Origin: Geodermatophilus poikilotrophus
Lineage (GTDB): Bacteria; Actinomycetota; Actinomycetes; Mycobacteriales; Geodermatophilaceae
DNA: 64,000 bases
Assembly (NCBI RefSeq): GCF_900111455.1
Contig: NZ_FOIE01000007.1
Coordinates: 246,959 to 310,958, forward strand
Reading direction: 5' to 3'
Shown: positions 20,015 through 29,500 of the stretch, one piece after another
How positions within the stretch are numbered: position 1 is the stretch's first letter
Layout of the letters: each line of letters opens with the position of its first letter
Position numbers and translations under genes: made by a program
The notes under the pieces: model-generated
What the model saw: only the letters and a program-made list of their open reading frames with translations
Told to the model about the DNA's origin: nothing
Database searches by the model: none

Positions 20015-21106
20015 ATGACGACGACCGAGACACCGCCCGTCGACGCCACCACCGCCCTGGCCGAGCGTCTCCTCGACGGGGTGATAGCCACCCTGGAGCT
20101 GGCCGCGGTCCACCTCGGCAGCGAGCTCGGCTGGTACCGGGCCCTGGCCGAGGCGCCCGCCACCGCCCCCGAGCTGGCGCAGCGCACCGGCACCGCACCG
20201 CGGTACGCCCGCGAGTGGCTGGAGCAGCAGGCCGTGGCCGGCCTCCTCACCGTGGACGACGAAGCAGCGGCCCCCGACGCGCGGCGCTACGCCCTCCCGG
20301 AGGCGCACCGCCCCGTCCTCGTCGACCGCGATGACCTCGCCTTCATGCCGCCGTTCGTGCACGCCGCGCTGGTCTTCGCCCGCAACGTCCCCCGGCTGCT
20401 GGAGGTCTACCGGACCGGCCAGGGGCTCTCCTGGGCGGAGATGGGCGACGCCCGCGACGCCCAGGCCGCCGCCAACCGTGCCTACTTCCTCGGTCCGATG
20501 GCGAGTCAGGACCTCGCCACCGTGCCCGAGATCGACGCGGCGCTGCGCGCCGGCGGCCGGGTCGCCGACGTCGGCTGCGGGATGGGCTGGTCGGCCATCG
20601 GCATCGCCCGCGCCTACCCGCAGGCCCGCGTCGACGGCTTCGACGTCGACGAGCCCTCGGTCGAGCAGGCGCGGCGCAACGCCGAGGAGGCCGGGGTCGC
20701 CGACCGGGTGCGGTTCACCACCGTGGACGCCGCGGCCGCGGGGGAGGACGGCGGGTACGACCTGGTGACCGCGTTCGAGTGCGTGCACGACCTCGCCGAC
20801 CCGGTGGCCGTGCTCGCCGCGATGCGCCGGATGGTGCGCCCGGGCGGCACCGTGCTGGTCGTCGACGAGAAGGTGGCCGAGCGGTTCACCGCTCCCGGCG
20901 ACGCGGTCGAGCGACTGATGTACGGCTACAGCCTCACCTGCTGTCTCCCCGACGGGCTGTCCACCCGGCCCTCGGCGGGCACCGGCACGGTGATGCGCCC
21001 GGCCACGCTGGAGAGCTACGCGGGCGAGGCCGGGTTCGCCGGGGTCGACGTCCTCCCCGTCGAGCACGACTTCTTCCGCTTCTACCGGCTGCGCGCCGCG
21101 GCGTGA
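20015..21106 (+). CDS. Class I SAM-dependent methyltransferase with N-terminal winged helix
   Basis: 363 residues. Residues 20-100 form a winged-helix dimerisation domain ([35 protein letters not shown]), and the SAM domain carries [32 protein letters not shown] and a late [17 protein letters not shown]. This is the layout of small-molecule methyltransferases annotated near transcription factors in actinobacteria. Substrate unknown. The 79-bp gap before it contains two copies of GAGGACCCTGG (19938 and 19970). Confidence 0.85.
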   Translation: MTTTETPPVDATTALAERLLDGVIATLELAAVHLGSELGWYRALAEAPATAPELAQRTGTAPRYAREWLEQQAVAGLLTVDDEAAAPDARRYALPEAHRPVLVDRDDLAFMPPFVHAALVFARNVPRLLEVYRTGQGLSWAEMGDARDAQAAANRAYFLGPMASQDLATVPEIDAALRAGGRVADVGCGMGWSAIGIARAYPQARVDGFDVDEPSVEQARRNAEEAGVADRVRFTTVDAAAAGEDGGYDLVTAFECVHDLADPVAVLAAMRRMVRPGGTVLVVDEKVAERFTAPGDAVERLMYGYSLTCCLPDGLSTRPSAGTGTVMRPATLESYAGEAGFAGVDVLPVEHDFFRFYRLRAAA

Positions 21107-21237
21107 GGCCCGACCCGTACCGGAACGAGAAAGGACTCCACCCGGGTCCCGTTGCGCTGTAGCGGCTCCACTCCGCTGCCGAACAGGGGACAACGGTGCG
21201 CACCGAGCGCACCTCCCCCTCCCGCAGGAGTGCCGGC

Positions 21238-22824
21238 ATGGCGCGCAACCTCTGGTCCGACCGTCCCCTCGGCGTGAAGCTCGCGGCCCTCGTCGCCGCC
21301 GGCGCGGTGATCCTCGCGGTCTTCGCCGTGATCGCCATCCGGGCGCTGCAGAGCACCGAGACCACCGCGGGTGAGCTGCTCGCCAGTGCCGAGGTGACCG
21401 AGGACGTGCTCTCGGCCGACATGGTGCACGACGCCGTCCGCGGCGACGTGCTCCAGGCCCTGGTCAGCGGCGGGCAGGGCGACCTCTACCGCGGTGCGGT
21501 CACCGACCTGGCCGAGCACGACCAGGTCTTCCGCGACCTCCTCGCCGAGATCGCCGGGGACGACCTGGACCCGGAGATCGTCGCGGCGGCCGAGGAGGTG
21601 ACCCCGACCGTCGACGCGTACCTCGTCGCCGCCCGGCAGATCGTCACGACCGCCGGGCAGGACCCGGTGGCCGCGCAGGCGGCCTATCCGGCCTTCGGTC
21701 AGGCGTTCTCGGCGCTGGAGGACCAGCTGCCGGTGCTCGGGGACGCCGTGGCGGCGTTCGCGGAGGACGCGGTCGCGCACGCCGACCGTCAGCGCAGCAC
21801 CGCCATCTCCCTGGCCCTGGCGGTCGCGGTCGCGGGGGTGGTCGTGCTGGCCCTGCTCGGCTGGGTGGTCACCCGCTCGGTCGTGCGGCCGCTGCAGCGC
21901 GTCGGCGCGGTGCTGGCCGCCATGGCCGACGGCGACCTGCGCGGGGCCACCGGCGTGACCAGCCGGGACGAGGTGGGCCGGATGGCCGCCGCGCTGGAGG
22001 CATCGATGGGCACCGTGCGCGCCGTCCTCACCACGATCGGCGACACGACGTCGACCCTGGCGTCGGCGACCGAGGAGCTGTCCGTGACCGCCCAGGACAT
22101 GACCCGGCTGGCCGACGAGTCCTCGGTGCAGAGCGGCATCGTCGCCGACGCGGCGGGCCAGGTGTCGTCCAACGTGCAGACGGTGGCGGCCGGGTCGGAG
22201 GAGATGGGCGTCTCCATCCGCGAGATCGCCCAGAACGCCAGCGAGGTCGCCCGGGTGGCCGCCCAGGCGGTCGACGTCGCCGGCACCACCAACGCCACCG
22301 TCGCGAAGCTGGGGGAGTCCTCGCTGGAGATCGCCAGCGTGGTGAAGACCATCACCGCGATCGCCGAGCAGACCAACCTGCTCGCGCTCAACGCCACCAT
22401 CGAGGCCGCGCGCGCCGGCGAGGCCGGCAAGGGCTTCGCCGTCGTCGCCAACGAGGTCAAGGAGCTGGCCCAGGAGACGGCCAAGGCGACGCAGGACATC
22501 ACCGCCCGGGTCGAGGCCATCCAGGGCGACACCGAGGGCGCGGTGCGCGCGATCGGGGAGATCGCCCAGATCATCGGGCTCATCAACGACTCGCAGGGCA
22601 CCATCGCCGCCGCCGTGGAGGAGCAGACCGCCACCACGACCGAGATGAACCGCAACGTGGCCGAGGCAGCGCAGTCCGCCGGGCAGATCGCCGAGAACAT
22701 CAGCTCCGTCGCCGGTGCGGCCAACGCCACGACCCGCGCGATGACCGACGCGCGGACGGCGATGGACGAGGTGGCCCGGATGGCCTCGGCGCTCAGCGCG
22801 TCGGTGCAGCGCTTCCGCTACTGA
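21238..22824 (+). CDS. Methyl-accepting chemotaxis protein
   Basis: 528 residues from ATG 21238, which has AGGAG seven bases upstream; an in-frame GTG at 21196 is a weaker option. Layout: TM1 about 14-36, a helical extracellular domain of about 140 residues, TM2 about 182-205, HAMP, then the signalling helix. The hairpin tip region EIA...[19 protein letters not shown] (from about residue 376) and the adjacent [16 protein letters not shown] are near-invariant in MCPs. It binds CheA/CheW, so the cell is probably motile. No che genes are adjacent. Confidence 0.95.
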   Translation: MARNLWSDRPLGVKLAALVAAGAVILAVFAVIAIRALQSTETTAGELLASAEVTEDVLSADMVHDAVRGDVLQALVSGGQGDLYRGAVTDLAEHDQVFRDLLAEIAGDDLDPEIVAAAEEVTPTVDAYLVAARQIVTTAGQDPVAAQAAYPAFGQAFSALEDQLPVLGDAVAAFAEDAVAHADRQRSTAISLALAVAVAGVVVLALLGWVVTRSVVRPLQRVGAVLAAMADGDLRGATGVTSRDEVGRMAAALEASMGTVRAVLTTIGDTTSTLASATEELSVTAQDMTRLADESSVQSGIVADAAGQVSSNVQTVAAGSEEMGVSIREIAQNASEVARVAAQAVDVAGTTNATVAKLGESSLEIASVVKTITAIAEQTNLLALNATIEAARAGEAGKGFAVVANEVKELAQETAKATQDITARVEAIQGDTEGAVRAIGEIAQIIGLINDSQGTIAAAVEEQTATTTEMNRNVAEAAQSAGQIAENISSVAGAANATTRAMTDARTAMDEVARMASALSASVQRFRY

Positions 22825-22950
22825 GCGGACCCCTCTGCCCCCGGTGCCGGACGTCTCGTGGGTCGGGACCTCGGGCTCGGCACCCGCGCGGCCGGTGGTG
22901 CTGGGAGGCCGGGGCTGGGCACCGGGCGGGACGGCGGGCAGGCTGGCCGC

Positions 22951-23454
22951 ATGAGGACCCCGAGCACCCTGCCGCCCGTCGTCCGCAGGGTGCTGCCCTG
23001 GCTGCTGCGCTGGTGGGCGGTGCAGGCCGTGCTCGCCGTCGTCGGCCGGCTGGTGGCCCGGCGCAAGGACGAGGGCGACGACAGCACCGCCGGCATCCGG
23101 CGGGTCGTCGCGCTCGGCGGGGTGGAGTTGCGGCCGGTCCACCCCGGGCTGTCGCGGGTGCGGCTGGACCTGCTGATGGCCGGGGCCCGGCTGGACCTCA
23201 CCGCCGTCCCGCACGTGCCGGGCGGGGTGGACCTCACCGTGCGGGCGCTCATGGGCGGGGTCGGGCTGACGGTGCCGGCCGGCTGGAAGGTGTGGTGGGA
23301 CTGCCGGGGCGTGGGTGGGGTCGGCTTCGCCCAGGACGACGGGCTGGTGCACACCGATGACGAGCGCGGCGCCGACCTGCGGGTGCACGCGGTCGTGCTC
23401 CTGGGCGGCATCGGCATCGAGGGCGCGCCGCAGGACGACAGCTGGGGCCGCTGA
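22951..23454 (+). CDS. LiaF-like C-terminal-domain membrane protein
   Basis: 167 residues with a short hydrophobic segment at 12-34 (PWLLRWWAVQAVLAVVG), then a beta-rich repeat region: VVALGGVELRPVHP, ARLDLTAVPHVPGGVDLTVRALMGGVGLTVPAGW, VHAVVLLGGIGIEG. The repeated GG-V-x-L pattern resembles the LiaF/cell-wall-active antibiotic response fold. No LiaRS-type genes are next to it. Role in envelope stress is a guess from the fold. Confidence 0.55.
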   Translation: MRTPSTLPPVVRRVLPWLLRWWAVQAVLAVVGRLVARRKDEGDDSTAGIRRVVALGGVELRPVHPGLSRVRLDLLMAGARLDLTAVPHVPGGVDLTVRALMGGVGLTVPAGWKVWWDCRGVGGVGFAQDDGLVHTDDERGADLRVHAVVLLGGIGIEGAPQDDSWGR

Positions 23455-23463
23455 CGCCGCCGA

Positions 23464-24363
23464 TCAGCAGAAGCCGGGGGTCCCCAGCCACGCGACCTCC
23501 GCGGGTGGGACGTCGTCGCGCAGCACGGTGCCCTCGATCAGCCCGTAGGGCCGGTCCGCGGCGGAGTAGACGACGTCGGGGTTGTCCAGCCCGAACGCCG
23601 AGAGGTCCTGCAGGACGTGGTGCCTGTTGGGCAGGGACAGCCGCACCTCGGCGACGTCGGGGCAGCGCTCCAGCACCGCCTCGCCCATCGCGTAGAGGGT
23701 CTGCTGCAGCGCCAGGGAGTGCGTGCCGGCGAAGGTCTCCAGCAGCGTCGTCCGGACGACGTCGTACGTCGCGTCCCAGTCCAGGTCGGTGCCCGTGCAG
23801 CGCCAGCGGGCGGTGACCGCGGTGGCCAGGATGCGCTCGCGGGTCTCGGCGAGGGTGGTGTACCGGTCGCGCGGGAAGCCCCGGAACTCCGAGCCGGTGG
23901 TCTTGAGGACGACGAGGTCGCGCAGCCCGGCGAGCACGTGCGCGTCGTCCCCGTCCACCGTGACCACCGCCGTCCGCACCTCGCCGCCGTCGCGGCGGAA
24001 GGCGTGCTCGTGCGGCTGCCCGCCGACGGCGATGCGGTCCCACCCGAACGAGTCGACCGCGACCCGGGCGCCGGTGATCCAGTCGTAGGCGCCGGCGAAG
24101 TGGCGGGCCAGTCGCAGGGCGAACGCCTCGGGTGACCCGACGCCGTCGCGGGCGAACGCGAACACGGTGTTCTTCTGGGTGTCGGTCGCCAGCACGTGCG
24201 CGTTGTCGCCCGCCGTGTGCGCGGCGGCGAAGTCCCCGCGCAGGCTGCTGCTGACGTCCAGGTCGACCAGGGTGTGCCGCGGGCTGCTGCGGTCGACCGC
24301 CACCACGCGGACCTCCGCCTTGCCGTACTGGTTGGGGCCGAGCCGGATCGCCATGCGCGGCAC
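23464..24363 (-). CDS. uox: Urate oxidase (uricase)
   Basis: 299 residues, cofactor-free T-fold tandem. It oxidises urate to 5-hydroxyisourate. Catalytic elements are seen: GKAEVRVV (Lys), LATDTQKNTVFAFA (Thr), LPNRHHV (His), plus the substrate loop TTGSEFRGFPRDRYTTL. Either of two Met codons (24363 or 24355) could start it. It is the last gene of the uraD-uraH-uox operon, 34 bp after uraH. Confidence 0.96.
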   Translation of the reverse strand: MPRMAIRLGPNQYGKAEVRVVAVDRSSPRHTLVDLDVSSSLRGDFAAAHTAGDNAHVLATDTQKNTVFAFARDGVGSPEAFALRLARHFAGAYDWITGARVAVDSFGWDRIAVGGQPHEHAFRRDGGEVRTAVVTVDGDDAHVLAGLRDLVVLKTTGSEFRGFPRDRYTTLAETRERILATAVTARWRCTGTDLDWDATYDVVRTTLLETFAGTHSLALQQTLYAMGEAVLERCPDVAEVRLSLPNRHHVLQDLSAFGLDNPDVVYSAADRPYGLIEGTVLRDDVPPAEVAWLGTPGFC

Positions 24364-24397
24364 TGTTGCACGTGGAACAGCGCGCCCGGCGGCGCCG

Positions 24398-24715
24398 CTA
24401 GCTGCCCCGGTAGGTCGAGTAGGCGAACGGCGCCAGCAGCAGCGGCACGTGGTGGTGCTCGGCGGGCTCGCGGACGTCGAAGGAGAGCACCACCTCGGGG
24501 TAGAAGGTGTCCCGCCCCTGCCCGGCGAACCACGGACCGGTGGCGAAGACCAGCCGGTGGGCGCACGGCGCGGTCGCCCCCTCGGCCAGCCGGCACCGGC
24601 CGTCGGTGTCGGTGACCCCCTCGGCCACCAGCTCGTCCCCGGCGAGGAGCCGGACGGTCATCCCCGCCGCCGGCCGGCCCAGCACGGAGTCCAGCACGTG
24701 CGTGGACACGCTCAC
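24398..24715 (-). CDS. uraH: 5-Hydroxyisourate hydrolase (transthyretin-like)
   Basis: 105 residues from GTG 24715, overlapping the uraD stop (GTGA). The N-terminal STHVLDSVLGRPA and C-terminal HHHVPLLLAPFAYSTYRGS signatures of HIU hydrolase are both complete, including the terminal Tyr-Arg-Gly-Ser. It acts immediately after uricase. Confidence 0.96.
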   Translation of the reverse strand: MSVSTHVLDSVLGRPAAGMTVRLLAGDELVAEGVTDTDGRCRLAEGATAPCAHRLVFATGPWFAGQGRDTFYPEVVLSFDVREPAEHHHVPLLLAPFAYSTYRGS

Positions 24716-25209
24716 GAGACGAGCTCCCGCACCCGCAGCGCGGTGATCTCGGCCAGCTGACCGGTGACCTCCGCCCGCTCGGTCTCCTCGTCGTTGCCCA
24801 GCCTCCGGCGCAGCTCGGCCAGCAGCTCCTCCGGTGAGCGGCCCGCCGCGCGGACGAGGAAGACCCGGCCGAAGCGCTCCTCGTACTCCCGGTTGCCCTC
24901 GGCCAGCGCGGTGCGCGTCGCGTCGTCCGCCGAGCCCACCGCGCTCTGCTCCCGGCGGGAGGCCGCCGCCTCGGGCGAGGACCCCCCGGGTCGGTCGCCG
25001 ATCCGGGGGTGCACGGCGATCGCCAGCTCGACCTCCTCCCACGGCAGGCCGCGGACGACGTCCTCGGCGCGGGCGACGAGCGCGTCGACGTCCGGGTAGG
25101 GCCGGCCGGCCACCACCTCGGCGGCGAACCGGGGTGCGGCGTTGCACGCTCGCAGGGCCTGGACGGCGCGGTCGGCGGGCTCGGCGTTGAAGTCGTCGAG
25201 GGCACCCAT
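24712..25209 (-). CDS. uraD: OHCU decarboxylase
   Basis: 165 residues. It decarboxylates 2-oxo-4-hydroxy-4-carboxy-5-ureidoimidazoline to S-allantoin, the third step. Signature sequences: FNAEPADRAVQALRACNAAPRF at the start, AVHPRIGDRPGG with the catalytic His, EYEERFGRVFLVRAAGRSPEELL, and LGNDEETE. The gene order uraD-uraH-uox gives the whole conversion of urate to allantoin. Allantoinase is not present here. Confidence 0.95.
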   Translation of the reverse strand: MGALDDFNAEPADRAVQALRACNAAPRFAAEVVAGRPYPDVDALVARAEDVVRGLPWEEVELAIAVHPRIGDRPGGSSPEAAASRREQSAVGSADDATRTALAEGNREYEERFGRVFLVRAAGRSPEELLAELRRRLGNDEETERAEVTGQLAEITALRVRELVS

Positions 25210-25275
25210 GCGACGAGGATGGCAGCCCGTCCGGCGGCCCCCGCGCGGGGACCACCGGCGTGGCAGGGTCGGGGG

Positions 25276-26556
25276 ATGCCGCTGCCGGAGGACGTCTACG
25301 CCGAGCTCGACCGGCGGCTGGCACCCGTCGACGCCGCCCGCGCCGCCGCCTTCCCCGGCGAGCGGACGACGCGGCAGCCGGTGCACACCTGCTACGTGCC
25401 CGCGGACGCCGTCGTCCCGGGCCTCGCCGCCGCCTGGGGCGCCGAGGCGCTGGCCGCGCTCGACGAGCACGGACTCCCCGACCTCGGCCTGGACGGCGGG
25501 CTGCTCGAGGAGGTGCTGCCGCGGGTGCGCGCCAAGCTCGCCGCCGAGCCGGTGGAGGACCTGCGGGTCGACGCCGAGGACGGCTACCGCGGCCCGCCCG
25601 GGCGGGAGGACGACGACGTCCGCCGGGCCGCCGCGGCCGTGGCCGGGGACCTCGCCGCGGGCAGCGCCCCACCGTCGGTCGGCATCCGGGCCAAGTCGCT
25701 GGAGGGTCCCACCCGGCGGCGCGGCGTCCGCTCCCTGGACCTCTTCCTCGGCGGCCTGTCCCCCGGTGACGTCGCCCCGCACGCGCGGGCGGCGACGGTC
25801 ACGCTGCCCAAGGTGACCGACGTCGAGCAGGTGCGGGCGTTCCTGCCGGTGCTGGACGCGCTGGAGGCCGAGCACGGCGTCGTCCTCGCCCTGGAGCTGC
25901 AGGTCGAGACCCCGCAGGCCGTCGTGGGTCCCGACGGCGCGGTGGCCGCCGCCCGGCTGGTGCACGCGGCCGGACCCCGGCTGACCGGTCTGCACTCCGG
26001 GACCTACGACTACAGCGCCGCCCTCGGCATCGCCGCGGCCCACCAGTCCTCCGACCACCCGGCGCTCGACCTCGCCAAGCAGCTCCTGCAGGTCGCCGTC
26101 GCCGGCACCGGGGCCGTGGCGGTCGACGGCTCGACCAACGTGCTGCCCGCGGGCGACCGCGACGCGGTGCACGCGGCCTGGCGGCTGCACGCCGGGCTGG
26201 TTCGCCACGCCCTGGAGCGCGGCCTCTACCAGGGCTGGGACCTGCACCCGGCCCAGCTGGTCACCCGCTACGCGGCCACCTACGCCTTCTTCCGCGCGGC
26301 GCTGCCCGCCGCGGCGGCCCGGCTGGCGGCCTACCTGGACCGGGTCGACGGCGGCGTCCTCGACGAGCCGGCCACCGCGAGGGCGCTGGCCACCGTCGTG
26401 CTGCGGGGGCTGGACTGCGGCGCGCTGGACGACGGCGAGGTGCGGACGGCCACCGGTGTCGGGCGCCCCGAGCTGGCGCGGCTGGCCGGGCGCAGCGCGC
26501 GGGTCGACACGTCCGCGACCGGCCCGGGCGACCCTCGACCTACCATCCCCTCGTGA
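25276..26556 (+). CDS. HpcH/HpaI aldolase-like protein (DUF6986-type), next to uricase genes
   Basis: 426 residues from ATG 25276, divergent from uraD with 66 bp between. Long N-terminal part with RVDAEDGYRGPPGREDDDVRRAA, then IRAKSLEGPTRRRGVRSLDLF, an aldolase barrel with LELQVETPQAVVG, GLHSGTYDYSAALGI and a Trp-Asp pair in YQGWDLHPAQLVTRYAATYAFF. The pattern fits the phosphoenolpyruvate/citrate-lyase-like aldolase superfamily, metal dependent. I recall such genes recurring beside ureide genes in actinobacteria but know no proven reaction. Its last four bases overlap the start of the next gene. Confidence 0.75.
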   Translation: MPLPEDVYAELDRRLAPVDAARAAAFPGERTTRQPVHTCYVPADAVVPGLAAAWGAEALAALDEHGLPDLGLDGGLLEEVLPRVRAKLAAEPVEDLRVDAEDGYRGPPGREDDDVRRAAAAVAGDLAAGSAPPSVGIRAKSLEGPTRRRGVRSLDLFLGGLSPGDVAPHARAATVTLPKVTDVEQVRAFLPVLDALEAEHGVVLALELQVETPQAVVGPDGAVAAARLVHAAGPRLTGLHSGTYDYSAALGIAAAHQSSDHPALDLAKQLLQVAVAGTGAVAVDGSTNVLPAGDRDAVHAAWRLHAGLVRHALERGLYQGWDLHPAQLVTRYAATYAFFRAALPAAAARLAAYLDRVDGGVLDEPATARALATVVLRGLDCGALDDGEVRTATGVGRPELARLAGRSARVDTSATGPGDPRPTIPS

Positions 26557-29500
26557 ACGACCAGGACCTCGGCGCGTCGCTGTTCGCCGGCGGCGGCGAG
26601 GTCGGCCGGGCGATGGCCGGGATCGACTGGGCGCAGACCCCGCTCGGCCCGCCGGAGCGGTGGCCCTCCGGGCTGCGGCACACCGTCCGGATCCTGCTCA
26701 CGTCGCGCTTCGCCATGTGGGCCGGCTGGGGCCCGGAGCTCGCCTTCTTCTACAACGACGCCTACCGGCACGACACGCTGCAGACCAAGCACCCCTGGGC
26801 GCTGGGCCGGCCGGCCTCCGAGGTGTGGGCCGAGATCTGGCCGGACATCGCGCCGCGCACCTCGGCGGTGCTCCACGACGGCACCGCCACCTGGGACGAG
26901 GACCTGCTGCTCTTCCTGGAGCGCAGCGGCTACCGGGAGGAGACGTACCACACCTTCTCCTACAGCCCCCTGCCCGACGACGACGGCGGCACCGGCGGCC
27001 TGCTCTGCGTGGTCACCGAGACCACCCAGCAGGTCGTGGGCGAGCGGCGGATGGCCACGCTGCGCGACCTCGCCGCAGCGCTCGGGGCCGCCCGCTCCGA
27101 GCAGACCGTGCTCGCCGCCGCCGGCGAGCAGCTCGCCCGCAACGACGTCGACCTGCCCTTCAGCGCCGTCTACCTGCTCGACGACGACGGGACCGCCCGG
27201 CTGGGCAGCGCGGCCGGCATCGAGCCCGGGTCGGCCGCACTGCCCCGGGTGCTGACCGCCGAGGACGACGCGGTGTGGCCGGTGGCGCGGCTCCTGGCCG
27301 GCGAGGACGTCGTGGTGGCGGACCTCGACCGCCGGTTCCCCGGCCTGCCGACCGGCGCCTGGGAGGTGCCCCCCGTCCAGGCGGCCGCGCTGCCGATCGC
27401 CTCGTCGTCCCAGGACCGCGGCCCGGTCGCCGGCTTCCTCGTGGTCGGCCTCAACCCGCACCGGCGCTGGGACGACGCCTACCGCGGCTTCCTCGGCCTG
27501 GTGGCCAACCAGCTCTCCGCCGCCCTCACCAACGCCGGCAGCTACGAGGCCGAGCGGCGCCGGGCCGAGGCGCTGGCCGAGCTGGACCGCGCCAAGACCG
27601 ACTTCTTCAGCAACGTCAGCCACGAGTTCCGCACCCCCTTGACGCTCATCGCCGGCCCGGTCGCCGAGCTGCGCGCCTCGCCGGTGGCCGCGTCGGACCC
27701 GCGGGTGCGCGAGGAGCTGGAGGTCATCGAGCGCAACGCCCAGCGGCTGGGCAAGCTGGTCAACACCCTGCTGGACTTCTCCCGCATCCAGGCCGGCCGC
27801 ATCGACGCCCGCTTCGAGCCCGTCGACCTCGCCGCCACCACCGCCGAGCTGGCCAGCGTCTTCCGCTCGGCCGTCGCCCGGGCGGGTCTGGAGTTCACCG
27901 TCGACTGCGGCCCGCTGGACGGGCCGGTGCGCGTCGACCGGGACATGTGGGAGAAGGTCGTCCTCAACCTGCTCTCCAACGCGCTGAAGTTCACCTTCAC
28001 CGGCGGCATCGCGGTGCGGCTGCGACAGGACGACGGCTGCGCGCGGCTGAGCGTCACCGACACCGGCACGGGCATCCCCGCCGACGAGCTGCCCCGGCTC
28101 TTCGAGCGGTTCCACCGGGTGGCCGACGCGCGCGGGCGGTCCGGCGAGGGCAGCGGGATCGGCCTGGCCATGGTGCGCGAGCTGGTCGGACTGCACGGCG
28201 GCACCATCGACGTCGACAGCGCCCCCGGCACCGGGACGACGTTCACCGTCACCGTGCCGATGGGCGCCGCCCACCTGCCTGCCGACCGGCTGGCCGAAAC
28301 CGCTCCCGACGCGCCCACCGTGTCCCCGGCCGCCGTCCCCTTCGTCACCGAGGCGCTGCGCTGGCTGCCGGACGGCGACGCCGCCGCCGAGCCGGCGCCG
28401 GCGAGCGCGGGTCCGGCGGTGGTCTCCGGCCGGGTGCTGGTCGCCGACGACAACGCCGACATGCGGGGGTACCTGCTGCGGCTGCTGGGGCCGCACTACG
28501 AGGTCCGGGCGGTCGCCGACGGCCGGCAGGCCCTCGACGCGGCGCTGGCCGACCCGCCGGACCTGGTCGTCAGCGACGTGATGATGCCCGAGCTGGACGG
28601 CATGGGCCTGCTGGCCGCGCTGCGCGCGGAGCCGCGCACCGCCCGGGTCCCGGTGGTGCTGCTGTCGGCGCGGGCCGGCGAGGAGGCCGCCGTCGAGGGC
28701 CTGGCGGCCGGGGCCGACGACTACCTGGTCAAGCCGTTCTCCGCGCAGGAGCTGCTCGCGCGGGTCCGCGCGCACCTGGAGCTGGGCCGGGCCCGGCGGG
28801 CCGCCGAGGAGCAGTTCACCGCGATGGCCGACCTGGCGCCGGCCCTCATCTGGGTCACCGACCCCGACGGACGACGGGTGTTCGTCAACCGCGGCTGGAC
28901 CGAGTTCACCGGCCGCCCGGCCCGCGAGGAGGTCGGGGACGGCTGGGAGCAGGGCCTGCACCCGGACGACCGGGACCGCTACGCCCAGGTCGTCGCCGCG
29001 GCGACCGCGCGCCGGGAGGGCTGGGAGGTCGACGTCCGGCTGCGCCGCGCCGACGGCACCTACCACTGGCTGCTGGAGCGGGCCGTGCCGATCGGGGGCC
29101 AGCCGACCGGGGCGGGCGAGACCCCCGCCGGCTACGTGGGCAGCTGCACCGACATCAACGCCCGGACCCGGGAGACGGCCCGGCAGACCCTGCTGGCCGA
29201 CGTCGGCACCGCGCTGGACCGGGAGACCACCGTCGACGGGCAGCTGGGTGCGCTGGCCCGGCTGCTCGTGGACAGGCGGCTCGCGGACCTCTGCACGGCC
29301 CGCGTGCTGGCGGACGACGGACGGCTGCGCTTCGCCGGGATCGCCGGGCTCCACGGTGCCGCCGAGGCCGCCGTGGCCGACCTCGACCCCGAGTCGGGGC
29401 TCGGCCCCGAGGTGGTGCGCACCGGCCGGACCGTGCTGCGGGCGCAGCTGCCCCAGGTGGCCCCCGACCGCCCGGAGGTCGCGGAGGTCCTGGCCGTCGG

